The translations under genes were made by a program, and so were the position numbers. DNA of 36,073 bases from CAZMMV01 sp964567475 (lineage in GTDB: Bacteria; Bacillota; Clostridia; Tissierellales; Tissierellaceae). Shown here piece after piece: positions 23,784 through 32,409 of this stretch (position 1 is its first letter; each line of letters starts with the position of its first letter). The stretch spans positions 1-36,073 of the forward strand of contig CAZMMV010000011.1 of the NCBI GenBank assembly GCA_964567475.1, read 5' to 3'. A model generated the notes under the pieces. That model saw nothing but the letters and a program-made list of their open reading frames with translations. It was not told the DNA's origin and did no database searches.

Positions 23784-24365
23784 CTACCTCCCATTATCAT
23801 TTTTTTCAATACAATATAAAATTGGTGGATAGTTTATTTGATTAATAAAATCATATTTTATAACATTATATTTTTTTTGGTCTAAATCTTTTAAAAAGTT
23901 TTCTATTCCTTCTTTTTCATCTAAACCACCCTTATGTCCTGTATAACATGTAATTAAAAGAATTCCATTATCTTTTAATAAATTAATAGCTTTAGATATA
24001 CTTGTCAAGCTACTTTTTTTATTAGTTTTAATTGCTTTGTTTCCCTTAGGTAGATACCCTAAGTTATATATTATTAAATCTAACTTTTCTTTAATATATA
24101 TGTCAATATTTTCATGACTATCTTCTATTAACTCAACTCTATTTTCTAGGCTTTCTTCAACTAATTTAGCCATAGTTATATTTAAAGCTTGATTCTGTAT
24201 ATCAAATCCATATACTTTTCCTTTATTTCCAACTAATCTAGCTAGTAACAAGGTATCATTACCATTTCCAACAGTAGAGTCCAATACCTTACAACCTTCT
24301 TCTAAATGATTATAAATAATCTCTTTAGTAATTTTTATAGTGTTTATTATTTTTTTATACCCCAT
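23784..24365 (-). CDS. mnmM: YtqB/MnmM-type SAM-dependent tRNA methyltransferase
   Basis: A class I SAM methyltransferase of 193 residues of the YtqB family, older name rRNA methylase. YtqB of Bacillus has been described as MnmM, which methylates nm5s2U at tRNA position 34. Seen: SAM motif VLDSTVGNGNDTLLLA (about 28-43), FDIQNQAL (about 55-62), and the family signature YNLGYLPKGNK (about 100-110) plus GHKGG. The frame opens at 24392, but GGAG stands six bases before ATG 24365, giving the family N-terminus. Its start overlaps the end of the GNAT gene by 11 bases. Confidence 0.87.
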   Translation of the reverse strand: MGYKKIINTIKITKEIIYNHLEEGCKVLDSTVGNGNDTLLLARLVGNKGKVYGFDIQNQALNITMAKLVEESLENRVELIEDSHENIDIYIKEKLDLIIYNLGYLPKGNKAIKTNKKSSLTSISKAINLLKDNGILLITCYTGHKGGLDEKEGIENFLKDLDQKKYNVIKYDFINQINYPPILYCIEKNDNGR

Positions 24366-24759
24366 TGCAAGCTCCAGAGCAATTGCAACCACTATTAAAA
24401 AAACTATCTATATCTAGGTAAAATTCATTTTTTATTTCATTTTTGAATCCTTTACTTAATAAAAATTTATTATTTCCTTTAAAATAAAGTTTGTCAATAT
24501 TATTGTTTTGCAGCTTATATAGTATTGCTCTTATCAGTCCATCCCCAAGTCCGTTTCTTCTTTCCTCTTCTTTTATAATCAAATATTTTAAAAAGTATTT
24601 ATCTTTTTCTAGACTTGTCTTTCCCACACCTAAAATCTTATTATCTTCTAATAAAACATAAATTATTCCATCTAAATTAAAATCCATAACATTTTCTTTA
24701 GATAAAATGTCTTTAATATCTTCTAAATCATTCTCTTTATATTCTCTTAAGATAATCAT
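24355..24759 (-). CDS. GNAT-family N-acetyltransferase with a cysteine-rich tail
   Basis: A small GNAT acetyltransferase of 134 residues. The acetyl-CoA pyrophosphate loop RRNGLGDGLIRAIL (about 68-81) follows the strand YLIIKEEE, and a short Phe-rich end FLLSKGFKNE fits the last strands. The acceptor substrate is unknown. The C-terminus, FFNSGCNCSGACNGV, contains Cys-x-Cys-x3-Cys. The same DNA gives the ribosome binding site (GGAG) and start of mnmM, so part of this tail may reflect overlap constraints. RBS AAAGGGGAC. It lies 18 bases after rluB. A close pairing with mnmM suggests co-expression but does not define a substrate. Confidence 0.85.
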   Translation of the reverse strand: MIILREYKENDLEDIKDILSKENVMDFNLDGIIYVLLEDNKILGVGKTSLEKDKYFLKYLIIKEEERRNGLGDGLIRAILYKLQNNNIDKLYFKGNNKFLLSKGFKNEIKNEFYLDIDSFFNSGCNCSGACNGV

Positions 24760-24777
24760 ATACTTGTCCCCTTTAAA

Positions 24778-25485
24778 TTAAAGTTTTCTTAAATAAGATA
24801 TTTCTTCATCATTTAAAAATCTCCAATTTCCTACATTTAGTCCTCCAATTTCTAATTCCCCTAAAGCAACTCTTTTAAGTTTTTTAACAGGATGATTTAT
24901 TCTTTCACACATGTTTTTTACTTGTCTGTTTCTACCTTCATGTATAGAGATATCTAAAATAGATTCATCCTCATATTTTTTCGCTATTTTAACAGAAGCC
25001 TTAGCCGTTTTTTTACCTTCTAGCATAATTCCATTTCTAAATCTTTCTAATTCCATTCTATTGGGAACACCCTCTACTATAGCTATATATCTTTTAACTA
25101 CTTCATTGCTTGGGTGAGTAAGCTTGTAAGTTACATCTCCATCATTAGTTAATAACAAAAGACCTGTAGTATCTACATCTAATCTGCCTACAGGAAATAT
25201 TCTTTCTTTAACACCTTCAATTAAATCTGTTACAATTCTTCTTCCTTTTTCATCATTTAAAGTAGTTACATATCCTATAGGTTTATTAAGCATTATATAT
25301 ACTTTGTTTTTTTCTCTTTTTATTAATTTATCATCTACCTTTACTACATCTTTGTTTATATCTATCATTGTACCCATTTCTATAACTATTTTATCATTAA
25401 CCTTTACTCGTCCCAATTTAATAATTTCTTCTGATTTTCTTCTAGAAGCTACCCCGCAGAGTGCCATATACTTTTGTAATCTCAT
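24778..25485 (-). CDS. rluB: rRNA pseudouridine synthase, RluB/RsuA family
   Basis: A 235-residue pseudouridine synthase that isomerises uridine in rRNA. It has an N-terminal S4 RNA-binding domain (MRLQKYMALCGVASRRKSEE, 1-20) and a catalytic domain with the RLDVDTTGLLLLTNDG motif (about 102-117), where the first Asp is the catalytic residue, then EGRNRQVKNMCE near 185. Downstream of scpAB is its common place in Firmicutes, where it is called RluB and probably acts on 23S rRNA. RBS AAAGGGGA. The exact target base is inferred from context. Confidence 0.93.
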   Translation of the reverse strand: MRLQKYMALCGVASRRKSEEIIKLGRVKVNDKIVIEMGTMIDINKDVVKVDDKLIKREKNKVYIMLNKPIGYVTTLNDEKGRRIVTDLIEGVKERIFPVGRLDVDTTGLLLLTNDGDVTYKLTHPSNEVVKRYIAIVEGVPNRMELERFRNGIMLEGKKTAKASVKIAKKYEDESILDISIHEGRNRQVKNMCERINHPVKKLKRVALGELEIGGLNVGNWRFLNDEEISYLRKL

Positions 25486-25524
25486 TTTATTCCCCTTTCT
25501 AATTTAAAATTTATTATTGCTATG

Positions 25525-26622
25525 TTATTTTTTAAATTTACCGATTAATCGTTTAAATATATTCAACTTTCTAATAGAGAATTTAGAAATTAATTTATCT
25601 TTATTTATTAATTGATTATCTAAATAAACATATATCTCTCCTATGGTATCATCTTTATCAATAGGTAGATTTACTTTATCAGGTGTTAATATATTTATTT
25701 TAACCTTTTTTATTTCATCTTTTTTCAAAGGGTAAAATAAATCTTTTTGTGTTACAAGATCAATATATTCTTTACTTCCATCCTCTATTTTTATTTTTTT
25801 CATAAATTGATTTTTATCATATATAATATAGGGTTTAAAGTTATCAAATCCATAATCCAACAATTTATAATTATCATTAAACCAATCGTTTGCCTTAAAG
25901 ACTATAGAGATTAAACGCATTTCATTTCTTTTAGCAGATGAAACTAAACATCTTCCTGATTTAGTAGTATAGCCTGTCTTTACACCATCTCCACCTTGAT
26001 ATTGCCAAAGTGTCTTATTTTTATTTTTATAATAATTGTTTTCATCTCTTTTTGATACATAGGTTTTTGTTCCTACTATTTTTTCAAACTCATCGTATGA
26101 AAAAGCTTCTCTTGTTATAAGTGCTAAGTCATAGGGTGTAGTATAATGACTTTCATCATGAAGACCATTTGGATTTACAAAATTTGTATTTAATGCTCCA
26201 ATATCTTTAGCTTTTTTATTCATTAATTCAACAAAATCTTCTACGTTTCCTCCTATGTGACTAGCGACAGCTACAGCTGCATCATTTCCAGATCTTAGCA
26301 TTAGACCATAAAGTAAATCCTCCAAGGTTATTTCTTCATCTTCTTTTAAATATATACTTGATCCTTCTACCCCTACACTGTCCTTATTAATAACTACCTT
26401 ATCTGTGAGATTTCCTCTTTCCAATGCTACTAATGCAGTCATTATCTTAGTTGTACTAGCCATTGCCATTTTATTATGACAATTTTCTTCATATAAAATC
26501 CTTCCACTTATACTATCCATTAAAATATAAGCTTGTGCGGTTAATTCCATATTTTCACCATATACTATATTGAAATTTAATATAATAATCAATAGTAAAG
26601 CTATATATATTGTTTTTTTCAT
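25525..26622 (-). CDS. dacB: D-alanyl-D-alanine carboxypeptidase (PBP5-like, S11)
   Basis: A low-molecular-mass penicillin-binding protein of 365 residues that trims the terminal D-Ala from peptidoglycan stem peptides outside the membrane. It has a signal peptide (MKKTIYIALLLIIILNF, cleaved near residue 22), the catalytic Ser-x-x-Lys in STTK (56-59), SGN (111-113) and KTG (215-217), and a C-terminal beta domain ending with a basic amphipathic anchor (RKLNIFKRLIGKFKK). The frame opens at 26682, but TGGAGG lies six bases before the ATG at 26622. In this position, after scpAB, the sporulation-type name DacB is often used; the family is certain, the paralogue name is not. Confidence 0.92.
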   Translation of the reverse strand: MKKTIYIALLLIIILNFNIVYGENMELTAQAYILMDSISGRILYEENCHNKMAMASTTKIMTALVALERGNLTDKVVINKDSVGVEGSSIYLKEDEEITLEDLLYGLMLRSGNDAAVAVASHIGGNVEDFVELMNKKAKDIGALNTNFVNPNGLHDESHYTTPYDLALITREAFSYDEFEKIVGTKTYVSKRDENNYYKNKNKTLWQYQGGDGVKTGYTTKSGRCLVSSAKRNEMRLISIVFKANDWFNDNYKLLDYGFDNFKPYIIYDKNQFMKKIKIEDGSKEYIDLVTQKDLFYPLKKDEIKKVKINILTPDKVNLPIDKDDTIGEIYVYLDNQLINKDKLISKFSIRKLNIFKRLIGKFKK

Positions 26623-26669
26623 ATAATACCTCCATTTATTTTTTAAGATTATTCTTAAAAAATTATCTA

Positions 26670-26703
26670 AAAAAGATAACACTAAGCTTAGTATTATCTT
26701 TTT
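26670..26703 (-). terminator. Terminator or attenuator between scpB and dacB
   Basis: Arms 26670-26686 and 26687-26703 with one mismatch that becomes a G-U pair on the minus strand (AAAGATAA-x-ACTAAG core). On the minus strand it is followed by TTTTTTAGATAATTTTTT. It lies just after the scpB stop. Only 48 bases remain before the dacB start, so partial read-through is likely. Confidence 0.75.
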
Positions 26704-26704
26704 C

Positions 26705-27238
26705 TTATATATTATCCTGACTTTCTGTAAAGTCCTTTAATGGAGGTAAGTCTTCTAACTTTTCTAAACCAAAACTTCTAAGAAAATTATCTGTTGTTCC
26801 ATATATAATAGGTTTTCCTACTCTATCTAATCTTCCCTTTTCTATAATTAATTCATTATCTATTAATGTTTCAATAGCTCTATCACATCTTACACCTCTA
26901 ATTGCCTCAATATCTGATTTTATAACGGGTTGCCTATAGGCAATAATAGACAATGTTTCTAATGCAGCATTAGATAAAGTTTTTGATGATTTTGGAGTAG
27001 AAAGTTTTTTTAACCATTGAAAATGATCTGGTCTTGTTCCTAGTTGATAACTTTTTTTTATTTTTATTATTCTAAGGCCTCTTCTATTATAATCAAAGTC
27101 ATCTATCATTTCCTCTAGCATCTTTTCTATTTTATCTTTATCTATTTCTAAAATATCAGCAATATCTTTGCTTTCTAGGGGATCACCCCATACAAACAAC
27201 AATGCTTCTATAATTGATTTTATTTCTTTTGCATCCAT
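26705..27238 (-). CDS. scpB: Segregation and condensation protein B
   Basis: ScpB is the kite-type subunit of the SMC-ScpAB condensin and works in chromosome folding and segregation. The 177 residues form two winged helices (about 1-75 and 85-165), with the typical IIEALLFVWGDPLES start, LETLSIIAYRQPV (about 94-106) and the IRGVRCDRAIETLI helix. The acidic C-terminus is usual. It follows scpA by 11 bases with RBS AAAGGAG. Confidence 0.96.
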   Translation of the reverse strand: MDAKEIKSIIEALLFVWGDPLESKDIADILEIDKDKIEKMLEEMIDDFDYNRRGLRIIKIKKSYQLGTRPDHFQWLKKLSTPKSSKTLSNAALETLSIIAYRQPVIKSDIEAIRGVRCDRAIETLIDNELIIEKGRLDRVGKPIIYGTTDNFLRSFGLEKLEDLPPLKDFTESQDNI

Positions 27239-27249
27239 AAACTACTCCT

Positions 27250-27984
27250 TTATCCTTCTTTAATAATAAACAATTCTGAGAAATCTTTTTCTTGCTCTAT
27301 ATTTATATACTTAGACCTAATCAATTCTAAGATAGATAAAAAATATATAACAATTTCACCTTTGCTAATATCTGAACTAAACAATTCACTAAATTTTAAT
27401 ATATCTTTGTCTTCTAATTTAGATTTTATATTTTTAATACCTTCTTCTAGGGTATATTCTTCTCTTTGTATAAAATTAGTATCTAAATTTTTTATTTTCT
27501 TTTCATTTTTTTTAACTATCTTATTTATAGACTTTAACAACATATCTATACTTAATCCTTTAAGCTCCAATTCATCATCAACATATTCTATTAATTCTTC
27601 CCTTGGTTTAAAAAACATCTTAGAATAAATGGATTCGGATTTTTTAAGTTCTCCGGCTGCTTCTTTATATTTCTTATATTCAACTATTCGCCTAATTAGC
27701 TCTACCCTAGGATCTACTTCTTCCATTTCCAATTGTTCCCCTGAATTATTTATTTCTTGAGGAAGTAACATTTTGCTTTTTATTTCTAAAAGAGTGCTAG
27801 CCATTAAGAGAAATTCACTAGTAACTTCTAAATTCAATTCTTCCATTCCTTGAATATATTCTATAAACTGCTCTGCAATAATGTTTATGGGTATATCATA
27901 TATATCTATCTCCGCTTTATCAATTAAATGAAGCAATAAATCCATAGGCCCTTCAAATGCATCTACTATTATTTTATATTCCAT
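27250..27984 (-). CDS. scpA: Segregation and condensation protein A
   Basis: ScpA is the kleisin that bridges the two SMC heads and binds ScpB. The 244 residues start with the signature FEGPMDLLLHLIDKAEIDIYD split over residues 9-30, continue with the helical N-domain (FLLMASTLLEIKSKMLLP, about 60-77), a charged middle, and a C-terminal winged helix (FSELFSSDISKGEIVIYFL) that contacts the SMC ATPase cap. RBS GTAGGGG. It is the first gene of the run that ends at oadA; a TATACT in the 125-base leader may be its -10, but no good -35 is seen. Confidence 0.96.
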   Translation of the reverse strand: MEYKIIVDAFEGPMDLLLHLIDKAEIDIYDIPINIIAEQFIEYIQGMEELNLEVTSEFLLMASTLLEIKSKMLLPQEINNSGEQLEMEEVDPRVELIRRIVEYKKYKEAAGELKKSESIYSKMFFKPREELIEYVDDELELKGLSIDMLLKSINKIVKKNEKKIKNLDTNFIQREEYTLEEGIKNIKSKLEDKDILKFSELFSSDISKGEIVIYFLSILELIRSKYINIEQEKDFSELFIIKEG

Positions 27985-28054
27985 AATTCTACCCCTACTT
28001 TATAATTATAAATTAAGTATACTCTATATAAAGACTCCCACTATAACATTATAC

Positions 28055-28080
28055 AACCTCGACCTATTAAAGTCGAGGTT
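28055..28080 (-). terminator. Probable terminator after dacF
   Basis: AACCTCGAC (28055-28063) pairs with GTCGAGGTT (28072-28080), loop of eight bases. It is the most GC-rich stem of the area and lies 30 bases past the dacF stop. The following minus-strand sequence (GTATAATGTT) is only moderately T-rich. Confidence 0.65.
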
Positions 28081-28109
28081 ATTAAATAAATCTTGTGTTT
28101 ATTGTCTAG

Positions 28110-29255
28110 CTAAAAAAGAATTAAACTTCTTTTTAGCATATCTAGAAAGCTTGCTTTTTTAACACTATCTTTTGCAACTAATTTTATTCTATCAATTTCT
28201 TTGCCATTAAGACTTATTATCATACTACCTATTTCTTCTCCTGCTTCTAAAGGTGCCTTAATACTTTCCTCTAATAAAACTTCCTTATGGACATTGCCTT
28301 CTTGTCCCTTGGATACTAGTACAAAGCTGTCTTCTTTTAATATAGCATCTATTGTTGATACATGACCTTTTTCTACTTTTATAGAATCTATAATATCACC
28401 CTTTTCACCTATCATTAAAGAGTCATAGTTTGCAAATCCAAAGTCAAGCATTCTCTTAGCTTCATTAAATCTATCCTTCGAAGTATCTGCCCCCATAATT
28501 ACTCCTATAAGTTCTAAATTTCCTCTCTTAGCAGAAGCAGATAAACAATATCCAGCCTCATTAGTTGATCCTGTCTTAACTCCTGTAACATTTTGATATT
28601 GTTTTATTAACTTATTAGTATTTACTAAAGTTTGGATTTTGTCTTTTTTCTTGCCTACCTTCATATCATACATATAAGTAGTCAACCACTCTTTTGCTAT
28701 GTCATATTTCAAAATTTCTTTAGACATTAAAGCTACATCATATGCAGATACATAATGTTCTTCATTAGGTAAGCCATTAGCATTCTTAAAATGTGTATTA
28801 TTCATTCCTAATTCTTTAGCTCTTTTATTCATCATTTTTACAAATGCTGCTTCAGATCCTGCAATATATTCTGCCAATGCTACTGCTGCATCATTTGCTG
28901 ACCTAATCGCAATAGCTTTAAATAATTCTTCTACGATTTGTACTTCACCCATATCTAGATATACTTGAGTTCCTCCCATAGAAGATGCATATTCACTTAC
29001 TAAAACCTCATCACTTAAAGAAATTTTTCCTGACTTAACAGCTTCTAAGCCTAATAATATAGTCATTATCTTTGCAATACTAGCAGGTGGTAACCTTTCA
29101 TCTTTATTTAATTCATATATTACCTGTCCAGTATTAGCATCCATAATTAAGGCTGACTTTCCTTTAACGTCTAATTCTTCTACTGCTATGGTTTCTAAAG
29201 AAAATGAGGCTAAAAGTAAAATAATTAAAGTAATGGATACTAATCTCTTCTTCAA
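28110..29255 (-). CDS. dacF: D-alanyl-D-alanine carboxypeptidase DacF
   Basis: A second S11 D,D-carboxypeptidase, 381 residues, secreted and anchored outside. Signal peptide 1-24 (MKKRLVSITLIILLLASFSL), catalytic SIAK (59-62), SAN (119-121) and KTG near residue 222, then a C-terminal beta domain and a hydrophobic amphipathic end. In Bacillus, DacF is made in the forespore; here it follows pdp in the nudF-spoIIM-xerD-punA-pdp run, the conserved arrangement. The frame includes a GTG three codons upstream, but that GTG is inside the GGAGTG ribosome binding site, so I use the TTG at 29255. I did not find a convincing sporulation sigma promoter of its own. Confidence 0.92.
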   Translation of the reverse strand: MKKRLVSITLIILLLASFSLETIAVEELDVKGKSALIMDANTGQVIYELNKDERLPPASIAKIMTILLGLEAVKSGKISLSDEVLVSEYASSMGGTQVYLDMGEVQIVEELFKAIAIRSANDAAVALAEYIAGSEAAFVKMMNKRAKELGMNNTHFKNANGLPNEEHYVSAYDVALMSKEILKYDIAKEWLTTYMYDMKVGKKKDKIQTLVNTNKLIKQYQNVTGVKTGSTNEAGYCLSASAKRGNLELIGVIMGADTSKDRFNEAKRMLDFGFANYDSLMIGEKGDIIDSIKVEKGHVSTIDAILKEDSFVLVSKGQEGNVHKEVLLEESIKAPLEAGEEIGSMIISLNGKEIDRIKLVAKDSVKKASFLDMLKRSLILF

Positions 29256-29337
29256 TTTACTCACTCCATTTCATTTATTTACTCTTATCTTTTCCCCAAA
29301 ATCTTTCGTTATACAATTTATTAATGATTTACAATAA

Positions 29338-30645
29338 TTAACTATTTATCTCTTTTAAAATAAGTTTTTTATGTTCTTTGTTTTTATCACCTATAACTAT
29401 TATGTTATTTAGTTTTTCTTCAACCTCTTTAGCCTTTTCCATATTATTTGAATGTATATATACTAAAATATCATTTTTTTCTACCTTATCATCTACTTTT
29501 TTATTTAGCATAAGACCTGCCGATAAATCTATTTTGGAATCCTTAGTTTCTCTACCTGCTCCTAAAATTAAAGAACAAACACCAATTTCTTCTGCATTAA
29601 TAGATTTTACATATCCAGACTTATTAGATCTTAACTCTATAATATATTTAGCTTTTGGTAACAATTCAGGGTCTTTTATGTATGAAATATCTCCTCCTTG
29701 ACATTTTACCATTTCACAAAGTTTTTCATATGCTTTACCTGTTTCTACTGATTGGATTAACATATTTCTTCCTTCTTTTTCATCTTTTACTTTTTTAGCT
29801 AAAACTAAAAGCTTAGAAGCTAAAACCAAACATAATTCATATAGATCCTTTGGTCCTTGTCCTTTTAAAGTTTTTATGGCCTCTTTAACCTCTAGTGTAT
29901 TGCCTATGGCATTGCCAAGAGGCTCATCCATATTAGTTACTAAAGCTACAGTTTTTCTTCCAAATGAATTTCCTATGCTAACCATCTCATTTGCAAGATC
30001 TATAGCTTCATCTGTACTTTTCATAAATGCTCCAGAACCAACTTTAACATCTAAAATTATAGCATCAGATTTTATAGCTAGTTTCTTGCTCATTATACTA
30101 GCAGCAATTAAGGATAAATTATCCACAGTTGCAGTTACATCCCTAAGTGCATATAGTTTTTTATCTGCAGGTGTAATATTTCCAGTTTGACTAATTATAG
30201 ATATATTTATATCATTAGCTATATTTACAAACTCTTCGTTATCCAATTCCACTCTAAAACCCTTTATAGCTTCCAGTTTATCTAAAGTACCTCCAGTGTG
30301 ACCTAATCCTCTACCTGACATTTTCACAAAGGGTACGCCGCAAGCAGCTACCATAGGACCTAATATCAAAGTAGTAGTATCTCCAACTCCACCTGTAGAA
30401 TGTTTATCAACCTTGATACCTTTAATAGCTGATAAATCATAAGTATCTCCTGAATTAATAATAGCCTTTGTTAAATCTAAAGTTTCTCTTTTATCCAATT
30501 TATTTAAATAAATTGCCATAAGAAGTGCTGAAATTTGATAATCTGGAATATTATCATTTGTGTAATTTTCAATAAAATAGTTTATTTCCTCTGTTGTTAA
30601 AGAAAGTCCATCTCTTTTTTTCTTTATAATATCGTAAACTCTCAA
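29338..30645 (-). CDS. pdp: Pyrimidine-nucleoside phosphorylase
   Basis: Pdp splits uridine, deoxyuridine and thymidine with phosphate into base and (deoxy)ribose 1-phosphate for salvage. The 435 residues show the thymidine phosphorylase signature SGRGLGHTGGTLDKLEAI (about 109-126), the phosphate loop DKHSTGGVGDTTTLI (about 80-94), and YALRDVTATV (about 165-174). A C-terminal PYNP domain follows. TTG start with GGGGTGAT upstream. It is 12 bases after punA, so purine and pyrimidine nucleoside phosphorylases are co-expressed. Confidence 0.96.
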   Translation of the reverse strand: MRVYDIIKKKRDGLSLTTEEINYFIENYTNDNIPDYQISALLMAIYLNKLDKRETLDLTKAIINSGDTYDLSAIKGIKVDKHSTGGVGDTTTLILGPMVAACGVPFVKMSGRGLGHTGGTLDKLEAIKGFRVELDNEEFVNIANDINISIISQTGNITPADKKLYALRDVTATVDNLSLIAASIMSKKLAIKSDAIILDVKVGSGAFMKSTDEAIDLANEMVSIGNSFGRKTVALVTNMDEPLGNAIGNTLEVKEAIKTLKGQGPKDLYELCLVLASKLLVLAKKVKDEKEGRNMLIQSVETGKAYEKLCEMVKCQGGDISYIKDPELLPKAKYIIELRSNKSGYVKSINAEEIGVCSLILGAGRETKDSKIDLSAGLMLNKKVDDKVEKNDILVYIHSNNMEKAKEVEEKLNNIIVIGDKNKEHKKLILKEINS

Positions 30646-30657
30646 ACTATCACCCCG

Positions 30658-31476
30658 CTATATATTAAGTAAAATTTCAAGTATTAAACTTTCAAAATTT
30701 TTCTTTACTCTCATAGATGTTTCCACAACTTCATTATGATTTAAAGGCTGATCTAATATGCCGCTGGCCATATTTGTTATACAAGATATTCCTAAAACCT
30801 TTATACCTTGATGATTTGCTACAATTACCTCTGGTACTGTAGACATTCCAACTGCATCAGCACCTAAAATCCTTGCCATGTTAACCTCTTGAGGTGTTTC
30901 ATATGTTGGTCCAGTTAACCACATATAAGTTCCTGATTTAAGATTTAATCCTTGTTTTTCTCCTACTTTTTTTGCAATATCTATATATTCCCTATTATAA
31001 GCCCATGTCATATCTAAAAACCTAGGTCCTAGTTCATCTAGGTTTTCACCTATTAAAGGATTATTTCCTGTAAAATTAATATGATCAGATATAATCATTA
31101 AGTCTCCTGGATTAAAATCAGTATTAACTCCTCCAGCAGCATTAGTAACTAAAAGGCTTTCTATACCTAATCCACTCATAACTCTAACTGGAAAAGTTAC
31201 CTCTTTTAAATTATAACCTTCATAAAAATGAAACCTTCCCTGCATAGCAATAACAGTTTTATTACTTAATTTTCCAATTACCAGCTGTCCAGCATGTCCT
31301 TCTACTGTTGATTTTGGAAAGTTAGGTATTTCTTCATACTTTATCTTTATAGGATTTTGAATTTCATCAGCTAAACTTCCCAATCCAGAACCTAATATCA
31401 TACCAATTTCTGGGCTCTCTTTAATTTTTGAAGATATAAACCTTACTGATTCTTTGATTTTTTCCATATAATTCAT
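30658..31476 (-). CDS. punA: Purine-nucleoside phosphorylase (PNP-I, inosine/guanosine type)
   Basis: PunA cleaves inosine and guanosine with phosphate. The 272-residue trimeric-type enzyme has MILGSGLGSLADEI (about 25-38), GRFHFYEGYNLKEVTFPV (phosphate and ribose contacts, about 81-98), VTNAAGGVN (about 111-119), the purine-binding Glu region TYMWLTGPTYETP and GMSTVPEVIVANH, and Asn in SCITNMASG that prefers 6-oxopurines. The frame is open 23 codons further upstream into xerD, but AGGAGG lies six bases before ATG 31476. It is ten bases downstream of xerD. Confidence 0.96.
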   Translation of the reverse strand: MNYMEKIKESVRFISSKIKESPEIGMILGSGLGSLADEIQNPIKIKYEEIPNFPKSTVEGHAGQLVIGKLSNKTVIAMQGRFHFYEGYNLKEVTFPVRVMSGLGIESLLVTNAAGGVNTDFNPGDLMIISDHINFTGNNPLIGENLDELGPRFLDMTWAYNREYIDIAKKVGEKQGLNLKSGTYMWLTGPTYETPQEVNMARILGADAVGMSTVPEVIVANHQGIKVLGISCITNMASGILDQPLNHNEVVETSMRVKKNFESLILEILLNI

Positions 31477-31486
31477 TTTATTCCTC

Positions 31487-32374
31487 CTATGCTCTTGGGT
31501 GAGACTTTTTATATACTTCTCCCATTTTTCTGTTATCTGATGCAAAATTATAAATTTGTGTAGTGGATATATCTGAATGACCTAATATTTCTTGTACAGT
31601 TTTAATATCTGCTCCATTTTCTATTAAATGAACAGCAAAAGAATGTCTAAAAGTATGTGGTGTTATTATTTTAGTTATACCTGCTTCTTTAGTGTATGAT
31701 TTTATTATCTTCCAAACACCTTGCCTTGTTAATGAATCTTTTCTATAATTTAAAAACAAAGCTTCTACGCTTGCATTATTTATAGGTCTATACTTAGTAA
31801 TGTAATGAGTTAATGCTTCTATTGCCGATCTACCAACTGGAACTATTCTAATATTATCCTCATTTTCTTTTATCTTTAAAATCCCCAATTCTAGTTCAAT
31901 ATCTTCAATATTTATTGAGATTATTTCTGAAACTTTTATTCCTGTTGCATATAATAGTTCCAACATGGCTTTATCCCTGGAACCTTTAAAAGTATTAGTA
32001 TCTGGTTGGGACAATAAAATATCTAATTCTCGTTTTGTTAAAATAGAAGGCATTCTTTTTTCTGATTTTGGAGATTTTAAATTTAACGTTGGATCTTCTT
32101 TAATCATATTATTATTAAGTAAATATTGAAAAAAGCATCTAATAGATGCTAAGTTTCTTGATATAGTAGAAGTCGCATTGCCATTTCTTTGTAAGTTCAT
32201 TAAGTATTTTATTATAATAGTTTTATCTGTTTTTCTATATTCATTAATTTCGTTCTCAGATAAATAATTTTTAAATTTATAAACATCTCTAATATATGCA
32301 TCTAAAGTATTTTTACTTAAATTTTTTTCGTTCTTTATGTATTCTAAATATTCTTCTAAAATTTTTTTTGACAT
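31487..32374 (-). CDS. xerD: XerD-like tyrosine recombinase with altered catalytic residues
   Basis: A 295-residue tyrosine recombinase in the conserved spoIIM-xerD-punA order, where XerD (RipX) normally sits and acts with XerC at dif. The core-binding domain (about 1-95) and most of the catalytic domain are intact: His240 and Arg243 in PHTFRHSF, His266 in LGHSDIS and Tyr275 in TTQIYNF. But the Arg I position in ATGIKVSE is Lys147, and the Lys of the beta-hairpin GKGNKER motif is replaced (KENEDNIR; Asn171 in the aligned position, Lys169 two residues before). It may be inactive, depend on a partner, or use Lys169. RBS AAGGAGT. No frameshift is seen. Confidence 0.88.
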   Translation of the reverse strand: MSKKILEEYLEYIKNEKNLSKNTLDAYIRDVYKFKNYLSENEINEYRKTDKTIIIKYLMNLQRNGNATSTISRNLASIRCFFQYLLNNNMIKEDPTLNLKSPKSEKRMPSILTKRELDILLSQPDTNTFKGSRDKAMLELLYATGIKVSEIISINIEDIELELGILKIKENEDNIRIVPVGRSAIEALTHYITKYRPINNASVEALFLNYRKDSLTRQGVWKIIKSYTKEAGITKIITPHTFRHSFAVHLIENGADIKTVQEILGHSDISTTQIYNFASDNRKMGEVYKKSHPRA

Positions 32375-32409
32375 ATTTTACTCCTTCCTATAGAATTAAA
32401 AAATTAAAT

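Noticed and set aside
27985..28054. A clear promoter for scpA
   Set aside because: TATACT and TATAAT hexamers occur in this AT-rich leader, but no -35 of acceptable quality lies at 16-18 bases from either.
29256..29337. A sigma-F/sigma-G promoter for dacF
   Set aside because: A GTATA and a GGGGAAAAGA element are present on the minus strand, but only 12 bases apart and with a mismatch in the -10; the spacing is too short for this sigma class.
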